DNA from: Candidatus Sodaliphilus fimicaballi
Lineage (GTDB): Bacteria; Bacteroidota; Bacteroidia; Bacteroidales; Muribaculaceae
Assembly (NCBI GenBank): GCA_018065165.1
Contig: JAGHTV010000278.1
Coordinates: forward strand, 1-6,366
DNA: 6,366 nucleotides
Direction: 5' to 3'
Shown here piece after piece: positions 5,555 through 6,366 of the stretch. The translations under genes and the position numbers were made by a program. Each line of letters begins with the position of its first letter. Positions within the stretch are counted from its first letter, which is position 1. Under the pieces are notes generated by a model. It saw nothing but the letters and a program-made list of their open reading frames with translations. It ran no database searches and was not told where the DNA came from.

Positions 5555-6298
5555 TTAGAGTGATACCAGAGTAACGGCTGCACGGAAGTAGCCCTTGTTA
5601 GCCTCGGGATTCCACATAGCACCTACTGTCAAGGGAAGAGGATAGTTCTTAATCTTGAGCTTGTAGGTAACGTTGAGACGCAGGTCAACAACGCTGAACT
5701 TGTGAGTGCCATAGAAGTGACCATCAACATTCTCCTCGGGGTTGAGAGCGAATGCTGCACCAATTGAGGGGTTAACATTCCACTTGTCGCTGTCATAAAC
5801 GTTAACCGACGCGTTGATGAATGTTGAATACAAGTTGTGGTCGCCTGTAACGCCACGGTCACGACCAGCGATAACTGTGTTCCATGACAGTGTCAGGGGG
5901 AGCTTAGAGCAAGCACCAAAGTTGTAAGCGATACCAGCATCAATGAAGTGTGAAGTCTCATTGGGCTTGTAGTTGAAAATCTTGTGGTTACCAGGAGCAC
6001 CATCGCTGAAGTTATAGATGTCCCAAACGCTTACTGAGAAGCCCTTGTTGGCATAACTCATGTAGTAGTCAAACTCCTTGTAGTCGCCAGTGAACATACC
6101 ACCGCCCCACAGACCTACGCGGAAGTGGTCAGCATTGTCGCTAACGCTGAGGTCGGCATTGTAAGTAAGGCCGTTAGATACCTCGATGCCGCGCCACAGG
6201 TGTGAAGTCTCGAGACCTGCGCTTGCATGCAGGTTGTCGCTTGCCATTGCAGTGGTTGCCATAGCAATGGCTGCAAGTGAAAGAATATATTTCTTCAT
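5555..6298 (-). CDS. Outer-membrane beta-barrel protein, Gcw_chp/TorF-like putative porin
   Basis: The product has 247 residues. A Sec signal peptide spans residues 1-19 (K2-K3, an Ala-rich core, and an Ala-Met-Ala site before SDN). The mature part alternates polar and hydrophobic residues, as expected of beta strands, with aromatic-rich segments: SHLWRGIEVSNG (32-43), FRVGLWGGGMF (59-69), then GDYKEFDYYMSY (71-82). The R-G-I-x-x-S-N-G start and the 'W-G...E-x-D-Y-Y' pattern fit the Gcw_chp (TorF-like) family, whose substrates are mostly unknown. The chain ends in Leu, not the aromatic residue common at barrel termini. No transport specificity can be read from the sequence. The ATG at 6298 is the natural start because it gives the signal peptide directly. 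No TAnnTTTG box is visible in the 68 nt upstream, so the promoter may lie outside the window or be atypical. The gene stands alone, with its own terminator. Confidence 0.7.
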   Translation of the reverse strand: MKKYILSLAAIAMATTAMASDNLHASAGLETSHLWRGIEVSNGLTYNADLSVSDNADHFRVGLWGGGMFTGDYKEFDYYMSYANKGFSVSVWDIYNFSDGAPGNHKIFNYKPNETSHFIDAGIAYNFGACSKLPLTLSWNTVIAGRDRGVTGDHNLYSTFINASVNVYDSDKWNVNPSIGAAFALNPEENVDGHFYGTHKFSVVDLRLNVTYKLKIKNYPLPLTVGAMWNPEANKGYFRAAVTLVSL

Positions 6299-6310
6299 AC
6301 TAGTTTGTCT

Positions 6311-6327
6311 TAATTAGGCACTAATTA
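6311..6327. promoter_or_regulatory. Inverted repeat TAATTAG-gca-CTAATTA upstream of the barrel gene
   Basis: A perfect 7-bp inverted repeat with a 3-nt spacer lies 12 nt before the ATG of the minus-strand gene. It could be an operator site or a weak leader hairpin. No regulator is encoded nearby, so its role is unknown. Confidence 0.4.
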
Positions 6328-6346
6328 TTGAGCATAGCAGCATGCC
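6325..6346 (+). repeat. Possible degenerate copy of the intergenic repeat head
   Basis: TTATTGAGCATAGCAGCATGCC resembles TTATTAACATAGCGGCATGCC from the start of units A and C with a few differences, but the right half of the palindrome is missing. This may be a decayed copy or chance similarity. Confidence 0.3.
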
Positions 6347-6366
6347 ATTGCACCCCACAGGAGAGC

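Overview
The window looks like Bacteroidales chromosome (Bacteroidota; Muribaculaceae or Prevotellaceae would fit, but the sequence does not settle it). Three grounds support this. The start-proximal promoters have the Bacteroidota form: a TAnnTTTG -7 box with a weak TTG-type element about 20 nt upstream. Ribosome-binding sites are weak or absent. The omega subunit is of the Bacteroidota Rpb6-like type and follows bamD directly. All termini seen use standard stops, TAA or TAG.

Layout, left to right. (1) Positions 90-1640 (+) hold a secreted class A (PhoN-like) acid phosphatase / PAP2 gene. A single in-frame TAA at 432-434 splits it, five codons before the first catalytic lysine. The intact reading would be a tandem two-domain protein whose first domain carries the full catalytic set and whose second has lost it. 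(2) A long hairpin at 1666-1708 acts as a shared terminator for convergent genes; the last codons and stop of the next gene lie inside it. (3) Positions 1691-3547 (-) encode a 618-residue U32-family protein of the RNA-hydroxylation type (RlhA/TrhP relatives). (4) A divergent promoter region at 3548-3724 serves the U32 gene on the left and bamD on the right. (5) bamD (3725-4531, +) and rpoZ (4558-4890, +) form a short housekeeping operon closed by a strong terminator at 4913-4950. (6) Positions 4951-5497 contain no believable gene. They hold a structured intergenic repeat region: a hairpin-rich leading segment (about 5017-5172), then two near-identical tandem units of 121 and 116 nt and a third, truncated unit. 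(7) A minus-strand terminator (5498-5529) and an outer-membrane beta-barrel gene (5555-6298, -; Gcw_chp/TorF-like) finish the window. A 7-bp inverted repeat lies just upstream of the barrel gene.

The genes do not form one pathway. bamD and rpoZ are core cell-envelope and transcription functions, the U32 gene is probably RNA modification, and the phosphatase and barrel are secreted or envelope accessory products. The observations most worth following are the interrupted two-domain phosphatase with a degenerate second domain, and the palindrome-headed tandem repeats between two convergent terminators. I found no CRISPR array, tRNA, rRNA, transposase or defence system.
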